Source: Lachnospiraceae bacterium (GTDB lineage: Bacteria; Bacillota_A; Clostridia; Lachnospirales; Lachnospiraceae). From it: a stretch of DNA of 61,845 bases. Location: assembly GCA_024683935.1 (NCBI GenBank), contig JAIKXV010000116.1:1-61845 (forward strand), written 5' to 3'. The position numbers and the translations under genes are program-made. The notes below the pieces were generated by a model. The model was given only the letters and a program-made list of their open reading frames with translations. It did no database searches and was not told the origin of the DNA. Shown piece by piece: positions 9,347-18,120 of the stretch; within the stretch, counting starts at the first letter, position 1; each line of letters opens with the position of its first letter.

Positions 9347-9847
9347 TTATACGAGGCTGAACCCTCCTCTGGCAGTTTTTATGAAAAAAATATTCATTTT
9401 TTTAAGGGCACTGTTGTGACGCAGCTTCACCTGACCGTAGGACAGACCCGTATTCTCCTCTATATCCTTAAGGGACAGACCCTCGTAATAGTGAAGAACT
9501 ATGACAGTCCTTTCTTCATCCGACAGCTTTTCCAGCGCATCCGCCAGGGCGCTTAAGGTCTCACGGTTAAGGAGACCTGAATCAACCTCGAAATCCGACG
9601 AGAGATCCTCGGGTATTTCTTCGGTCACCCGGGTTTTACGGTAAAAATCTATGACAGTATTTCTCGCAATGGTAAATATCCAGGTGGAAAGTGACGCCTT
9701 TTCGCTGTCAAAATCCGAAAACTTATTCTGGACCTTCATGAAAACGTCAGAGCAGATATCCTCCGCATCATCGACGCTGTTTACCTTACATCTGATAAAA
9801 TAAAGAACTTTTTCGTGATAGTCAGTGTATATAGTCTCTATATCCAT
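9347..9847 (-). CDS. ECF-type RNA polymerase sigma factor
   Basis: A 166-residue sigma-70 family protein. Region 2 spans about residues 5-70, with DAEDICSDVFMKV and the -10 recognition helix STWIFTIARNTVIDFYR. Region 4 spans about 105-155, with LSDEERTVIVLHYYEGLSL followed by a helix-turn-helix (DIEENTGLSYGQVKLRHN). It lacks regions 1 and 3, as is normal for ECF factors. GGAG lies 5 bases before the ATG. No classical anti-sigma factor with a zinc-binding HxxxCxxC motif is next to it; the next gene encodes the Cys4 double-glycine protein. It would direct RNA polymerase to a small regulon whose signal is unknown. Confidence 0.93.
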   Translation of the reverse strand: MDIETIYTDYHEKVLYFIRCKVNSVDDAEDICSDVFMKVQNKFSDFDSEKASLSTWIFTIARNTVIDFYRKTRVTEEIPEDLSSDFEVDSGLLNRETLSALADALEKLSDEERTVIVLHYYEGLSLKDIEENTGLSYGQVKLRHNSALKKMNIFFIKTARGGFSLV

Positions 9848-9933
9848 AGTATCTCCGTTTATCCATCCTTTATAATCATTAAAGGATTAAAACACCATAC
9901 AATGGCATAATACCATAAATCGGCATATAATGC

Positions 9934-10551
9934 CTACAGATATCTCACCGCCCCGGAAAGGCTCTCGGTAAGCTCATGTTTTAACGGTTCCGCCTTTTCT
10001 GCGGGAATGCTGAAGTAAAATGCCACCCGGTCAGTATACTCCGTGTTCTCCGGAACCACATCGTACTTTTCCAGGATCCTCCGGACCTTCCCCTCATTCT
10101 GGTAATCAAAGGAGATGGCGATATCGCTGTATTCACAGACCGTATATACAGCAGACTCCGCATCCTTAAGGGCTTCCTTTGAGGAATCGGTATAAGCCCT
10201 GACCAGTCCGCCGGTGCCGAGAAGGACGCCTCCGAAGTATCTCGTAACGACCAGTATCACATTTTTCAGCCCTGCACCGGTAAGCACAGACAGTATGGGC
10301 TTGCCTGCGGTCCCCGAGGGCTCCCCGTCATCCGATGAATGCAGGATGTCCGGTGCCCCGTCCTCTCCCGCTATGATGTAAGCACTGCAGTTATGCTTTG
10401 CATCATGGTGCTTCTTCTTTATGGATGTCAGGAAGGATAAGGCCTCCTCTTCCGAAGAAGCGTATGAGAGATAGGCGATAAAAGTCGATTTCTTTTCCGT
10501 GATCTTCCCGGTATAAACCCGGTCAGGCTTTACTGTTTTGTACTCAGTCAT
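9934..10551 (-). CDS. YigZ/IMPACT family protein (UPF0029)
   Basis: A 205-residue protein of the YigZ/IMPACT family. The conserved core is easily seen: KSTFIAY near the N-terminus, then DDGEPSGTAGKPIL and VTRYFGGVLLGTGGLVRAY. The C-terminal part is the smaller ferredoxin-like DUF1949-type domain. The family has been linked to translation control and nucleic acid binding, but its biochemical role is unsettled. The start is the ATG at 10551, preceded by an AGGA site; it overlaps the stop of the ferredoxin gene by 8 bases, implying translational coupling. A longer reading frame upstream is not supported. Confidence 0.88.
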   Translation of the reverse strand: MTEYKTVKPDRVYTGKITEKKSTFIAYLSYASSEEEALSFLTSIKKKHHDAKHNCSAYIIAGEDGAPDILHSSDDGEPSGTAGKPILSVLTGAGLKNVILVVTRYFGGVLLGTGGLVRAYTDSSKEALKDAESAVYTVCEYSDIAISFDYQNEGKVRRILEKYDVVPENTEYTDRVAFYFSIPAEKAEPLKHELTESLSGAVRYL

Positions 10552-10810
10552 CCTTTTTTTCCTGAGCTTTCTCCGGCGGGACGCCGTATTTAATGGCTGC
10601 GACCGGACAGACATAGGCGCAGCTCGCACACATCAGGCAGGGCTTCTCCCACTCCGGCTTATTGTCTATCCACTTGATATGCCCCGTCGGACATTCATCA
10701 TAGCAGAGCTTACAGGAGTCGCAGTCCTCCGTGGCATAAAACCTGGGATCCCTGCTCCTGTCAGACCATTTTTCCTTTTTTACCAGCCATTTCAGTATCT
10801 TGTCGATCAT
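10544..10810 (-). CDS. Ferredoxin-like protein with two 4Fe-4S clusters
   Basis: An 88-residue protein with two clusters of cysteines: CDSCKLCYDECP and CLMCASCAYVCP, each the CxxCxxCxxxCP pattern of bacterial 2[4Fe-4S] ferredoxins. It would carry electrons in the cytoplasm. I start it at the ATG at 10810; a GTG at 10819 is also possible, and neither has a strong Shine-Dalgarno site (GTGAG only). The gene begins just after the terminator of the DUF3048 lipoprotein gene and overlaps the YigZ-like gene. The extended basic N-terminus before the first cluster is longer than in the smallest clostridial ferredoxins. Confidence 0.85.
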   Translation of the reverse strand: MIDKILKWLVKKEKWSDRSRDPRFYATEDCDSCKLCYDECPTGHIKWIDNKPEWEKPCLMCASCAYVCPVAAIKYGVPPEKAQEKKDD

Positions 10811-10824
10811 AATACTCACTATTT

Positions 10825-10852
10825 ACAAAAGCCCGCCGTTACAGCGGGCTTT
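10825..10852 (-). terminator. Intrinsic terminator after the DUF3048 gene
   Basis: A perfect 9-pair stem (AAAGCCCGC with GCGGGCTTT) with a 7-base loop at 10828-10852, followed on the minus strand by TTTTGT. It lies 23 bases beyond the stop codon of the lipoprotein gene and directly before the ferredoxin gene, so the ferredoxin pair depends on read-through or on a promoter I did not find. Confidence 0.8.
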
Positions 10853-10874
10853 AAGGTCATATTCAGACTGTTGC

Positions 10875-12017
10875 TTACTCCATCTTGATATTGTCCCACT
10901 CTTCCTCGCGGATAAGGGCTACATAGGACTTACCTACATTGATCTTTATCTCATTGCCGTCCATATCATAGTAACGGGTAGCATCCAGGTCGTTCAGCTT
11001 TGTCCACTTAACAGGGATAGCCTTGCCCTGGGTTATGAACCAGCCGTCACGGTTGGATTCGCTGGGATAGTACATCATGTATCCGTGGTCATCCAGCTGC
11101 TCAAGCCTTGCATTCTGAAGAAGAAGGTTGGTGAAGGCGATCTGCTGGTTTCCGTTTCCTGCATCCACTTCCTTCTGGTTGTACTGGAAGTACTTGTAGG
11201 TCTTGCTTTCAGGATCGTACTCCAGCCAGGGGTTGTTGTGGTGGAAAGGAAGGGTTATCTTCTCGCACTTCTTCGCATCTGAGTACTGGGACAGGTCGTT
11301 CGGCTTCGTATGGGAAGCAAACTGATAGTGGGGAAGTCCCGAATAAAACTCATTATATGTAGTGCTGTATCCTGTATTCTTGAAGTTCTTCTCCAGGTCT
11401 CCGGGAAGGATGTACTCGGTAAACTCCCTGGGCTTGCCGTTATCCACACGGGAGAAGGTTCCGCTGAAACGCTCAACGAACTTGTTTGCATAGAAGTTTT
11501 CATTCCAGAAGGGTCCGCCGTCGTGGCAGAGAACTGCATTCCACTCTGGGAAGATCTGCAGGTTTGTGGGTCTGGTACTTCTGATGGAACCGAGCTGCTT
11601 GATAGCGCCCCAGTCCTTAACCATTACCATGAAACGGGTAACTCCCTCGTTCTGGGTGGAATTTATCATTTCATATACTATATCCGAAGTAGAGATACCA
11701 TAGTGGGGAAGGGCGGTCTTTTCATCATCCACCATTACCGCGATGGGTCTCTGATCCTTTAAGGAAAGATCTATCCACTCACCTGTGAGCTCGCTGGCAT
11801 ACATTCCGTCGGGAGCAACCTCGGGCTCTTCCTCTTCCGCTTCGGGCTCTTCGGAAGGTGCTTCTGATGCGGGCTCTTCCGGCTTCACGGCGATTATAGG
11901 CTCCTCGCTGGCCTCCGTAGGTGCGGCAGCAGGCTTTTCTTCCTCTTTCTTACAGCCGCCAAGCAGCATGGAAACTGTCAATGCTGCAATGATCGCAATA
12001 CTTATATTCCTTTTCAT
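10875..12017 (-). CDS. DUF3048 (YerB-like) lipoprotein
   Basis: A 380-residue predicted lipoprotein. A lipid-attachment box LLGGC follows a short hydrophobic signal; the mature part opens with an acidic, Pro/Glu-rich linker and then a DUF3048 region with RPIAVMVDD, YEMINSTQNEGVTRFM and GSIRSTRP. Related proteins such as Bacillus YerB are extracellular lipoproteins of unclear role. The ATG at 12017 is preceded by GGAG at a 7-base distance, and it places the lipobox correctly; the longer open frame upstream is not needed. It has its own terminator and promoter, so it appears to be a single-gene unit. Confidence 0.88.
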   Translation of the reverse strand: MKRNISIAIIAALTVSMLLGGCKKEEEKPAAAPTEASEEPIIAVKPEEPASEAPSEEPEAEEEEPEVAPDGMYASELTGEWIDLSLKDQRPIAVMVDDEKTALPHYGISTSDIVYEMINSTQNEGVTRFMVMVKDWGAIKQLGSIRSTRPTNLQIFPEWNAVLCHDGGPFWNENFYANKFVERFSGTFSRVDNGKPREFTEYILPGDLEKNFKNTGYSTTYNEFYSGLPHYQFASHTKPNDLSQYSDAKKCEKITLPFHHNNPWLEYDPESKTYKYFQYNQKEVDAGNGNQQIAFTNLLLQNARLEQLDDHGYMMYYPSESNRDGWFITQGKAIPVKWTKLNDLDATRYYDMDGNEIKINVGKSYVALIREEEWDNIKME

Positions 12018-12060
12018 AATAATCTCCAATCTGAATGGTTTATAACACAATACTTTGACA

Positions 12061-12069
12061 ATCATACCA
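12061..12069 (-). promoter_or_regulatory. Extended -10 promoter for the DUF3048 gene
   Basis: TGGTATGAT on the minus strand, a TGn extension with five of six -10 bases, about 44 bases before the start codon at 12017. No convincing -35 at 17 bases. Confidence 0.45.
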
Positions 12070-12107
12070 CATTTTTACAAGATATGGTATAGCAAAGTTA
12101 AAAAACA

Positions 12108-13400
12108 TTATTTAAGCGGACTTTTCCTGTAGATGATATCCGTTCTGGCAGGACCGTTGCTTACTATCGTAATGGGATAGCCAAGCTTCTCCTCTATAAA
12201 GTTTACGTAATCCTGCGCTTCCTTCGGGAGCTCTTCAAAGCTCTTTATTCCGCGGAGATCGCATTTCCAGCCCTTGAAGGTCTTTAACACGGGCTTGCAC
12301 CTCTCCAGATCCTTGGTAACAGGGAAATCCGTAATCTCCTTGCCGTCCAGCTCATAAGCCACGCATACGGGTATCTCATCCAGATATCCGAGGGCATCGA
12401 GAACCGTAAGAGCCACGTCGGTTGCGCCCTGCAGGCGGCAGCCGTACTTTGATGCGACAATGTCGTACCAGCCGACTCTCCTCGGTCTGCCGGTGGTGGC
12501 ACCGTACTCACCTCCGTCACCGCCGTGGTTCCTTAAGGAGTCTGCTTCGTCCTCAAAGATCTCGGAAACAAAGGCGCCCGCGCCCACTGCGGAAGAATAG
12601 GCCTTTGAAACCGCAACTATCTCCTTTATCTCATAGGGAGGAATGCCTGCGCCGATAGCACCGTAGCCCGCAATGGGACTGGAGGACGTAACCATGGGAT
12701 AGATACCGTGATCCGGATCCTTCATCGTGCCGAGCTGTCCCTCCAGGAGAACAGTCTTATTTTCCTTAAGAGCCTTATGGAGATAGAGAGAAACATCGCC
12801 GATGTAGGGCTTTACGAATTCCCTCTTTTCCTTTATCCAGTCAAGGAGGCCTTTACGGTCCATTTTTTCCTTATTATAGAGATTTGTAAGGAGGGGATCC
12901 TTAAGATCCGCAACCCTGTTGATCTTCTCCATAAGGGCATCGTCATCCTGGTAGAATTCGTTTATCTGCCAGCCGACCTTTGCGAACTTATCGGAGTAGA
13001 AGGGCGCGATACCTGATTTTGTGGAACCGAAGGACTTGCCTGCAAGCCTCTCCTCCTCTAAGGTATCAAAGAGTACGTGATAGGGCATCATTACCTGAAC
13101 CCTGTCGCTTATCATGATATTGGGCTTCGGCACGCCTCTTCCCGTGATATCGTTGATCTCATTCACAAATTTTTCGATATCAAAGGCCACGCCGTTACCC
13201 AGGATATTCATTATATTCTGGTGAAATACTCCGGAAGGGAGCAGGTGCAGCGCGAACTTTCCATAGTCATTTACTATCGTGTGTCCCGCATTTGCTCCGC
13301 CCTGAAAACGAACGACAATATCCGCCTTTTCCGCGAGGGTATCCGTGATCTTACCCTTTCCTTCATCGCCCCAGTTAACGCCAACAACCGCTTTTACCAT
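12108..13400 (-). CDS. purA: Adenylosuccinate synthetase
   Basis: A 430-residue enzyme that makes adenylosuccinate from IMP, aspartate and GTP, the first committed step to AMP. The N-terminal P-loop-like motif GDEGKGK is present, with the IMP-binding and catalytic segment GANAGHTIV, and GSTKSGIAPFYSDK. The length is normal for bacteria. AAAGGA lies before the ATG. It is separated by only 16 bases from purB upstream, which encodes the next enzyme in the same pathway, so the two form an operon transcribed from the promoter ahead of purB. No PurR box or riboswitch was found. Confidence 0.97.
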   Translation of the reverse strand: MVKAVVGVNWGDEGKGKITDTLAEKADIVVRFQGGANAGHTIVNDYGKFALHLLPSGVFHQNIMNILGNGVAFDIEKFVNEINDITGRGVPKPNIMISDRVQVMMPYHVLFDTLEEERLAGKSFGSTKSGIAPFYSDKFAKVGWQINEFYQDDDALMEKINRVADLKDPLLTNLYNKEKMDRKGLLDWIKEKREFVKPYIGDVSLYLHKALKENKTVLLEGQLGTMKDPDHGIYPMVTSSSPIAGYGAIGAGIPPYEIKEIVAVSKAYSSAVGAGAFVSEIFEDEADSLRNHGGDGGEYGATTGRPRRVGWYDIVASKYGCRLQGATDVALTVLDALGYLDEIPVCVAYELDGKEITDFPVTKDLERCKPVLKTFKGWKCDLRGIKSFEELPKEAQDYVNFIEEKLGYPITIVSNGPARTDIIYRKSPLK

Positions 13401-13416
13401 ACTTTGTGTCCTTTCA

Positions 13417-14865
13417 TTAAACAGATATTTCCGCTTTTATATCGGCCTGATCGCCGTATTCCTTAATGAGGGGATCCACATGATCCCTTATGTAGTCGGT
13501 AACCTGCTCTTTTGCAAGTCCCGTGTAATTTTCCAGTTTCAGATTCTTCTTTAAGTCTTCCTCGCTGAGGCCGAACTTCTTTCCGAGCCTCTCGTCTTCG
13601 GCAAGGAGCTTAAGGAGATCGTTATCCTCTCCATCTACCTTCACATGCTTTCCCGCGATCATGGAGTTCTCGCGGATCACTTCGTGGAGCTCCTGGCGGT
13701 CGCCGCCCTTTTCAACGCAGTCCATCATGATATTCTCCGTTGCCATGAAGGGAAGTTCTGCCCACATGTGCTTTTCAATGACCTTCGGATAGACCACGAG
13801 ACCGTCCACAACATTTAAGCAGAGATCCAGTATGCCGTCTGAGGCAAGGAAGCCTTCCGCTATGGAAAGACGCTTATTTGCGGAATCGTCAAGGGTTCTT
13901 TCAAACCACTGCACCGATGACGTGATGGCCGGGTTCAGTGCGTCGCAGATCACAAAACGGGCAAGGCTCGCTATACGTTCCGACCTCATGGGGTTCCTCT
14001 TATAGGCCATGGCGCTGGAACCGATCTGGCTCTTTTCAAAGGGTTCCTCCACCTCTTTCAGGTGCTGCAGAAGCCTTATATCATTACTCATCTTATGGGC
14101 GCTTTCGGCAATACCCGCTATCACATTCATGACCCTGGTATCCGTTTTTCTGGAATAGGTCTGTCCCGAAACCGGTACGCAGGAATCAAAGCCCATCTTC
14201 TCTGCTATCATGGGATCTATCTTTTTTATTCTTTCCAGATCCCCGTGGAATAATTCCTTAAAGCTGGCCTGGGTGCCGGTAGTTCCCTTGGAACCGAGTA
14301 ACTTCAGCGTGGACTTTACATACCTCAGGTCCTCTATGTCCAGCATGAACTCATTAAGCCAGAGTGCTGCCCTCTTTCCCACGGTGGTGGGCTGGGCCGG
14401 CTGGAAATGCGTAAATGCCAGAGTCGGCTGGGCCTTATACTTATCCGCAAAATCCCGGAGCTTTTTTATCACGCCCACAAGCTTCTTTTCCGTAAGCTCC
14501 AGGGCTTCACGCATTAAAATGATATCCGTATTGTCGCCCACATAGCAGCTGGTGGCTCCGAGGTGTATTATTCCCGCAGCCTTCGGGCACTGCTGGCCGT
14601 ATGCATAAACGTGGCTCATTACGTCGTGGCGGACTTCTTTTTCTCTCTGCTCCGCTACTTCATAATTGATATCGTCCGCATGCTCCTTTAACTCCCGGAT
14701 CATTTCCTCCGTGATCTCGGGAAGTCCAAGCTCCATTTCTGTTTCCGCCAGCGCTATCCAGAGCTTTCTCCAGGTCCTGAACTTCTTTTCCTGGGAGAAA
14801 ATGTACTGCATCTCCTTTGATGCATACCGCCCGGACAGCGGACTGATATATCTGTCTTTTGGCAT
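13417..14865 (-). CDS. purB: Adenylosuccinate lyase
   Basis: A 482-residue enzyme of the fumarase/aspartase superfamily. It cleaves adenylosuccinate to AMP and fumarate and also acts on SAICAR in IMP synthesis. The signature loop GSSAMAYKRNPMRSE is clear, and GATSCYVGDN lies near the catalytic region. GGAG sits 8 bases before the ATG at 14865; the longer frame upstream lacks a ribosome site. It is the first gene of the purB-purA operon. The other de novo purine genes are not in the window. Confidence 0.97.
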   Translation of the reverse strand: MPKDRYISPLSGRYASKEMQYIFSQEKKFRTWRKLWIALAETEMELGLPEITEEMIRELKEHADDINYEVAEQREKEVRHDVMSHVYAYGQQCPKAAGIIHLGATSCYVGDNTDIILMREALELTEKKLVGVIKKLRDFADKYKAQPTLAFTHFQPAQPTTVGKRAALWLNEFMLDIEDLRYVKSTLKLLGSKGTTGTQASFKELFHGDLERIKKIDPMIAEKMGFDSCVPVSGQTYSRKTDTRVMNVIAGIAESAHKMSNDIRLLQHLKEVEEPFEKSQIGSSAMAYKRNPMRSERIASLARFVICDALNPAITSSVQWFERTLDDSANKRLSIAEGFLASDGILDLCLNVVDGLVVYPKVIEKHMWAELPFMATENIMMDCVEKGGDRQELHEVIRENSMIAGKHVKVDGEDNDLLKLLAEDERLGKKFGLSEEDLKKNLKLENYTGLAKEQVTDYIRDHVDPLIKEYGDQADIKAEISV

Positions 14866-14912
14866 AAAGAACGCTCCTGTCTCTCTCCTTATATCCTCCA
14901 CCCAAATCATAG

Positions 14913-14941
14913 ATTATATCGTATGACACCCTCACAGGCAA
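14913..14941 (-). promoter_or_regulatory. Sigma-A-like promoter for purB-purA
   Basis: Read on the minus strand: -35 TTGCCT (14936-14941), a 17-base spacer, perfect -10 TATAAT (14913-14918). The start of transcription would be near 14906, about 40 bases before the purB start codon. Confidence 0.7.
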
Positions 14942-15099
14942 GCAGCTGTTGAAAAATGTAATAAACAATTATTTATTCAGGAAAAATGGCAGTCAGATCA
15001 TGGAAACAGCACAACCGGATACAGTCCGCACTGAACTTACGAACTGTCGGCAGAAATGAAAACATACAAAAAGTATACCTAAGAATCAAAAACTGATAT

Positions 15100-15298
15100 T
15101 TATAATACTTTCTGGCGCATACGGACGTGAACCGCGTCGACCTTTTCGATAAGCGGTTTCATCGTAACCACGTCCCCGAGATAAAGGGTACCGGTTCTGG
15201 CTTCTCTAATTGGAGAGGAGCTTCAGCTGATCCATAACTCCAATTGCATAGATCATGAGTTCTGCCTTGAATTTACTGTCCTGATCCGTGGCCATCAT
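15100..15298 (-). pseudogene. Small ORF, probably a frameshifted remnant
   Basis: The ATG at 15298 has a very strong ribosome site (GAGGAGG) and opens a 30-codon frame, starting MMATDQDSKF and ending KLLSN at 15206. If the frame is shifted by one base at the stop, reading continues as REARTGTLYLGDVVTMKPL to a TAA at 15100, giving a 60-70 residue product. Either the first 30 codons are a real small protein or a small gene has decayed by a frameshift. I do not recognise the family. The rest of 14942-15476 shows no other gene; 15330-15357 holds a weak inverted repeat (CTCCTG and CAGGAG). Confidence 0.4.
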
Positions 15299-15476
15299 AA
15301 TGTTTTTCCTCCTCTTTAATAAATCATAACTCCTGCGAGATAAATGTATCACAGGAGAATTGTATGGTCAATTTCCACTCTTTATTTGGATACCGCCCCG
15401 TGTTATCCTTATGGAAGCAGTTCAAAACGATGATCCGGCAGTCCTTTTTATGGATGCCGCAGAGAGGTAAATAGAT

Positions 15477-16202
15477 ATGAAAAAGAAGTTTTTATGTTTG
15501 ATAATGTCGACGCTGCTTGCTGCAACGCTTGTCGTACCGGTGATGGCAGATGAACCGGGCATTGCTGTTGACACCCCTGATAACTCTTCCGATGATCGGG
15601 AAGACGGAGATAATGAGGATGGCGGTAATAATGAGGATAATGGAGATGACAGGGAATCCGGGGATTCGTCGGAAAGTTCATCCGGCGATTCAGACAACGG
15701 AGAACAGATAACTTCATTTATGCAGCTGCTTACGGAAACTCCGGCGGCCACAGCCTCCGGGACAACCGATGCAAAACCTGAAATGGGCTTGATCGGTACA
15801 AACATTCAGCTTTCATTCCCGGACGGAGCTAACAGATTCACATTAAATCTAGCTGACATACAGCAGTTCATTTCGGCCGGTGTGGAAAATTATACTATAC
15901 ATACTCCAAATGGTTCGGTAACTATCCCTGTTTCGGAACTGCAGTCTTATCTGCAGACTGGTTTCCCTGTTTCTTTTGTCCTGAAAAATGATAACTCGAT
16001 AGAGCTTTACTCGAACGGATCCCTGATAAAGACCTCAAAACCGCAGGCAGCACCGGCTAAACAGCAGCAACAGGCTGAGCAGCCACAGCAGGAAACTCCT
16101 GTGACAACCGGTCAGAACGTGCAGGTTAAGGCCGGACTGGACGATGATTCGTTTTATATGAATTATAATCCTGATAACGGAGGACATCACTACACAACGT
16201 AA
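15477..16202 (+). CDS. Secreted protein with DUF5648-like repeats, 5' half
   Basis: 241 codons from a clear signal peptide (about 1-25, cleavage after VMA) to an in-frame TAA. The mature part starts with an acidic, Ser/Asp/Glu-rich linker (about 30-75), then a beta-rich region of unknown type (about 95-180), a Gln/Pro-rich linker, and the start of a DUF5648-like unit (YNPDNGGHHYTT). The stop lies exactly where the repeat should continue, and the same frame remains open for another 235 codons. GAGAGG lies 9 bases before the ATG. The protein was probably secreted and surface or extracellular. The unusual base use and the low-complexity linkers set it apart from its neighbours. Confidence 0.6.
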   Translation: MKKKFLCLIMSTLLAATLVVPVMADEPGIAVDTPDNSSDDREDGDNEDGGNNEDNGDDRESGDSSESSSGDSDNGEQITSFMQLLTETPAATASGTTDAKPEMGLIGTNIQLSFPDGANRFTLNLADIQQFISAGVENYTIHTPNGSVTIPVSELQSYLQTGFPVSFVLKNDNSIELYSNGSLIKTSKPQAAPAKQQQQAEQPQQETPVTTGQNVQVKAGLDDDSFYMNYNPDNGGHHYTT

Positions 16203-16907
16203 GAAGCGGAGTATCAGGGTCTGGTGAATAATAGTTGGAGCGGAGAAGGTACGGCATGGAAGGCTCCTCAGGAAAGAGAAACTCTGATTTCTAATACATA
16301 TAATCCTAACAGCGGAGAACACTATTTTACGACCGAAACAGAGAAGATAGCAGCAGCGCTAGCTATGGCTATGGGTGGGCTGGTTGAAGGTACGTTTCAT
16401 AATTCCGGTGATGCCGAGGGTGTACCGATGTATAGAGTATTTAGTTCTGAAAACTCTGCCGCCGGGTCACATTTTGCAAATAGTTCGGAAGCGGAAGCGG
16501 ATGCGATTATAGCCGCTGCTTGGAGTTGGAACGACAATACGGGTGAATCCCCGCTTTATTCTTTAGAAGGAGAGTCTCCAGAGAACGAGCAGTCAGGGAA
16601 CGATTCTCCTGATCAGGACACTTCCGGCGGAGAAGATTATTTAATTCATGCAGGTCAGCCGCAGCAGCAGGAGCAGCCACAGCAGCAGGCAGAGTGGGCT
16701 CAGAAAAGTGAACCGGGGCAATCGTATGGCTATTATCCCCATCTCAAAGGCTTTGAATACTCTGTTTCAGGCGAAGGTGAAAATTCAAAGCAGCTGACAG
16801 AAGGCTTGCCGCTTACAGGGCAGAGCCAGCAGGCAGAACAGTTACAGCAGCAGGCGGAACTGTTACAGCAGCAGACAGAAGAAGCAAAAAAGCCGGTAGA
16901 ACAATAA
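16203..16907 (+). pseudogene. 3' half of the DUF5648-like secreted protein
   Basis: The frame continues directly after the TAA at 16200-16202 with EAEYQGLVNNSW and then YNPNSGEHYFTT, completing the interrupted DUF5648-like unit and adding another. The end is Gln-rich (QQQ runs, 16660-16690 and 16825-16890). The first ATG-like or alternative starts after the stop lack a ribosome site and would make a protein without a signal peptide. It is therefore best read as the cut-off 3' part of one gene spanning 15477-16907. A single base change at one codon is enough to explain it. Stop-codon readthrough or a sequencing error are the alternatives. Confidence 0.65.
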
Positions 16908-16923
16908 GTTGTTATATCCCCCC

Positions 16924-18120
16924 TTACACCGGCTCGAAGCCTGAAACAATGTTTAAGACTTCCTGCCCGTATTCGGGGTAGTCATGCACTATGGAATTGA
17001 TCTCATCCCTTGAAATGTCCCTGGTCTGGGTATTGTATTCGATACGCTTCCTTATGGAAGAACGGCGTTCAAAGAGCTCGTGGCGGACTTCCACCATTTC
17101 CCCGGGATTAACAAGGGCTTCGCACTGATTGAGCCAGATGGTGGGATCCTTGACTCGGAGACTCCTTAATTCCTTAAGAAGGGCTGTACGCTCTGCCGAG
17201 AGATCGTCATTGGCTCTTTCCACCGCGATTCTCGCCTGCTTTTCTTCTATATAGGTATCCCACTGGTATGAAAGCTCGTCCGAAGCATTGACGGAATACT
17301 TCCTGTATTCGTACTCTAAAAGATTACTGGTATTCACAAAGCGGATCTTTACCTTATTAAGCTCCGCGATAACCGCATTTAAGTATCTCTCTGTCCTTTC
17401 CAGCTCCTTCGTGGCCTTAGTGTAGGTCAGATACTCGTAGATAAAGGCTCCCGCCGCAATAAAGGCCGCGGCGAGAAAACCTATCTCTGCATGCATAAAG
17501 AGACCGAACTGCAGGAAGGAAAGAAGTCCTATAAGGAGGAGGCCGAAAAGGAAGGTGATCAGAACCATGTTCTTCATATTCCGCATCGTGCCGCGAAGCT
17601 CCCTTATCTTGAACTCGCTTACCGCCTTTTCCCCTTCAAGCTTCTGGAGGTCAGAGCGTATCAGCTCCTTAAAATCCTCATTCTTCTTCATATTCCTGAT
17701 GTCGTCAGGAACCTCGTTCTCATAGCGGGAAAAGATCCTGTAGCGCTCGTCCGAGATCCGCCCTATGCTCTTCGTATTGGCGTGGGTCTGGCGGTTCAGA
17801 TTATTGATCTTGTCCGCGATCCGCTCTATCCGTCTCTTGGAATCATCAGGAAGAGCCTCTATCACTTCTATATCCGTCAGGTAATCGGTGACCAAACGGT
17901 ACTCCATTTTGGAGCGCTCTATCTCCTTATCCGCTTCTATCATCTGCTCGCAGCAGTTCTCGATATAGCGGTCCCTCTGGTCCTTCACGCGGATATTGAT
18001 GGAATCCCGGCGAAGGGGAGCATTTTCCTCCCGTATAGTATCGCCGTAATACTCATCATCATAGTCGTCGTCACGCCGGAGCGCAGATATTTTGTTTTTT
18101 ACCCAAGAAATAATATTCAC
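16924..18120 (-). CDS. Membrane-anchored coiled-coil protein, fourth gene of the DUF5717 operon
   Basis: A 398-residue protein of no family that I recognise. It begins with an amphipathic stretch and a charged segment, then long heptad-rich helices (about 45-180), two closely spaced membrane segments (about 188-210 and 215-235), and more coiled coil to the end (about 240-380). Both coiled-coil arms would lie on the same side of the membrane, giving a hairpin-shaped membrane anchor. The start ATG overlaps the stop of the TPR gene as ATGA, so it is coupled to the DUF5717/DUF5716 operon and probably acts with those proteins. No catalytic motif is seen. No terminator is visible in the 16 bases to the convergent gene. 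Confidence 0.75.
   Translation of the reverse strand: MNIISWVKNKISALRRDDDYDDEYYGDTIREENAPLRRDSINIRVKDQRDRYIENCCEQMIEADKEIERSKMEYRLVTDYLTDIEVIEALPDDSKRRIERIADKINNLNRQTHANTKSIGRISDERYRIFSRYENEVPDDIRNMKKNEDFKELIRSDLQKLEGEKAVSEFKIRELRGTMRNMKNMVLITFLFGLLLIGLLSFLQFGLFMHAEIGFLAAAFIAAGAFIYEYLTYTKATKELERTERYLNAVIAELNKVKIRFVNTSNLLEYEYRKYSVNASDELSYQWDTYIEEKQARIAVERANDDLSAERTALLKELRSLRVKDPTIWLNQCEALVNPGEMVEVRHELFERRSSIRKRIEYNTQTRDISRDEINSIVHDYPEYGQEVLNIVSGFEPV

Noticed and set aside
14866..15476. Insertion sequence or transposase remnant in the gene-poor patch
   Set aside because: No transposase motif, terminal inverted repeats or target duplication could be seen; only a short degraded ORF.
16203..16907. 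Second half of the DUF5648-like gene as an independent gene
   Set aside because: It lacks a ribosome site and a signal peptide and continues the same frame and repeat as the first half.
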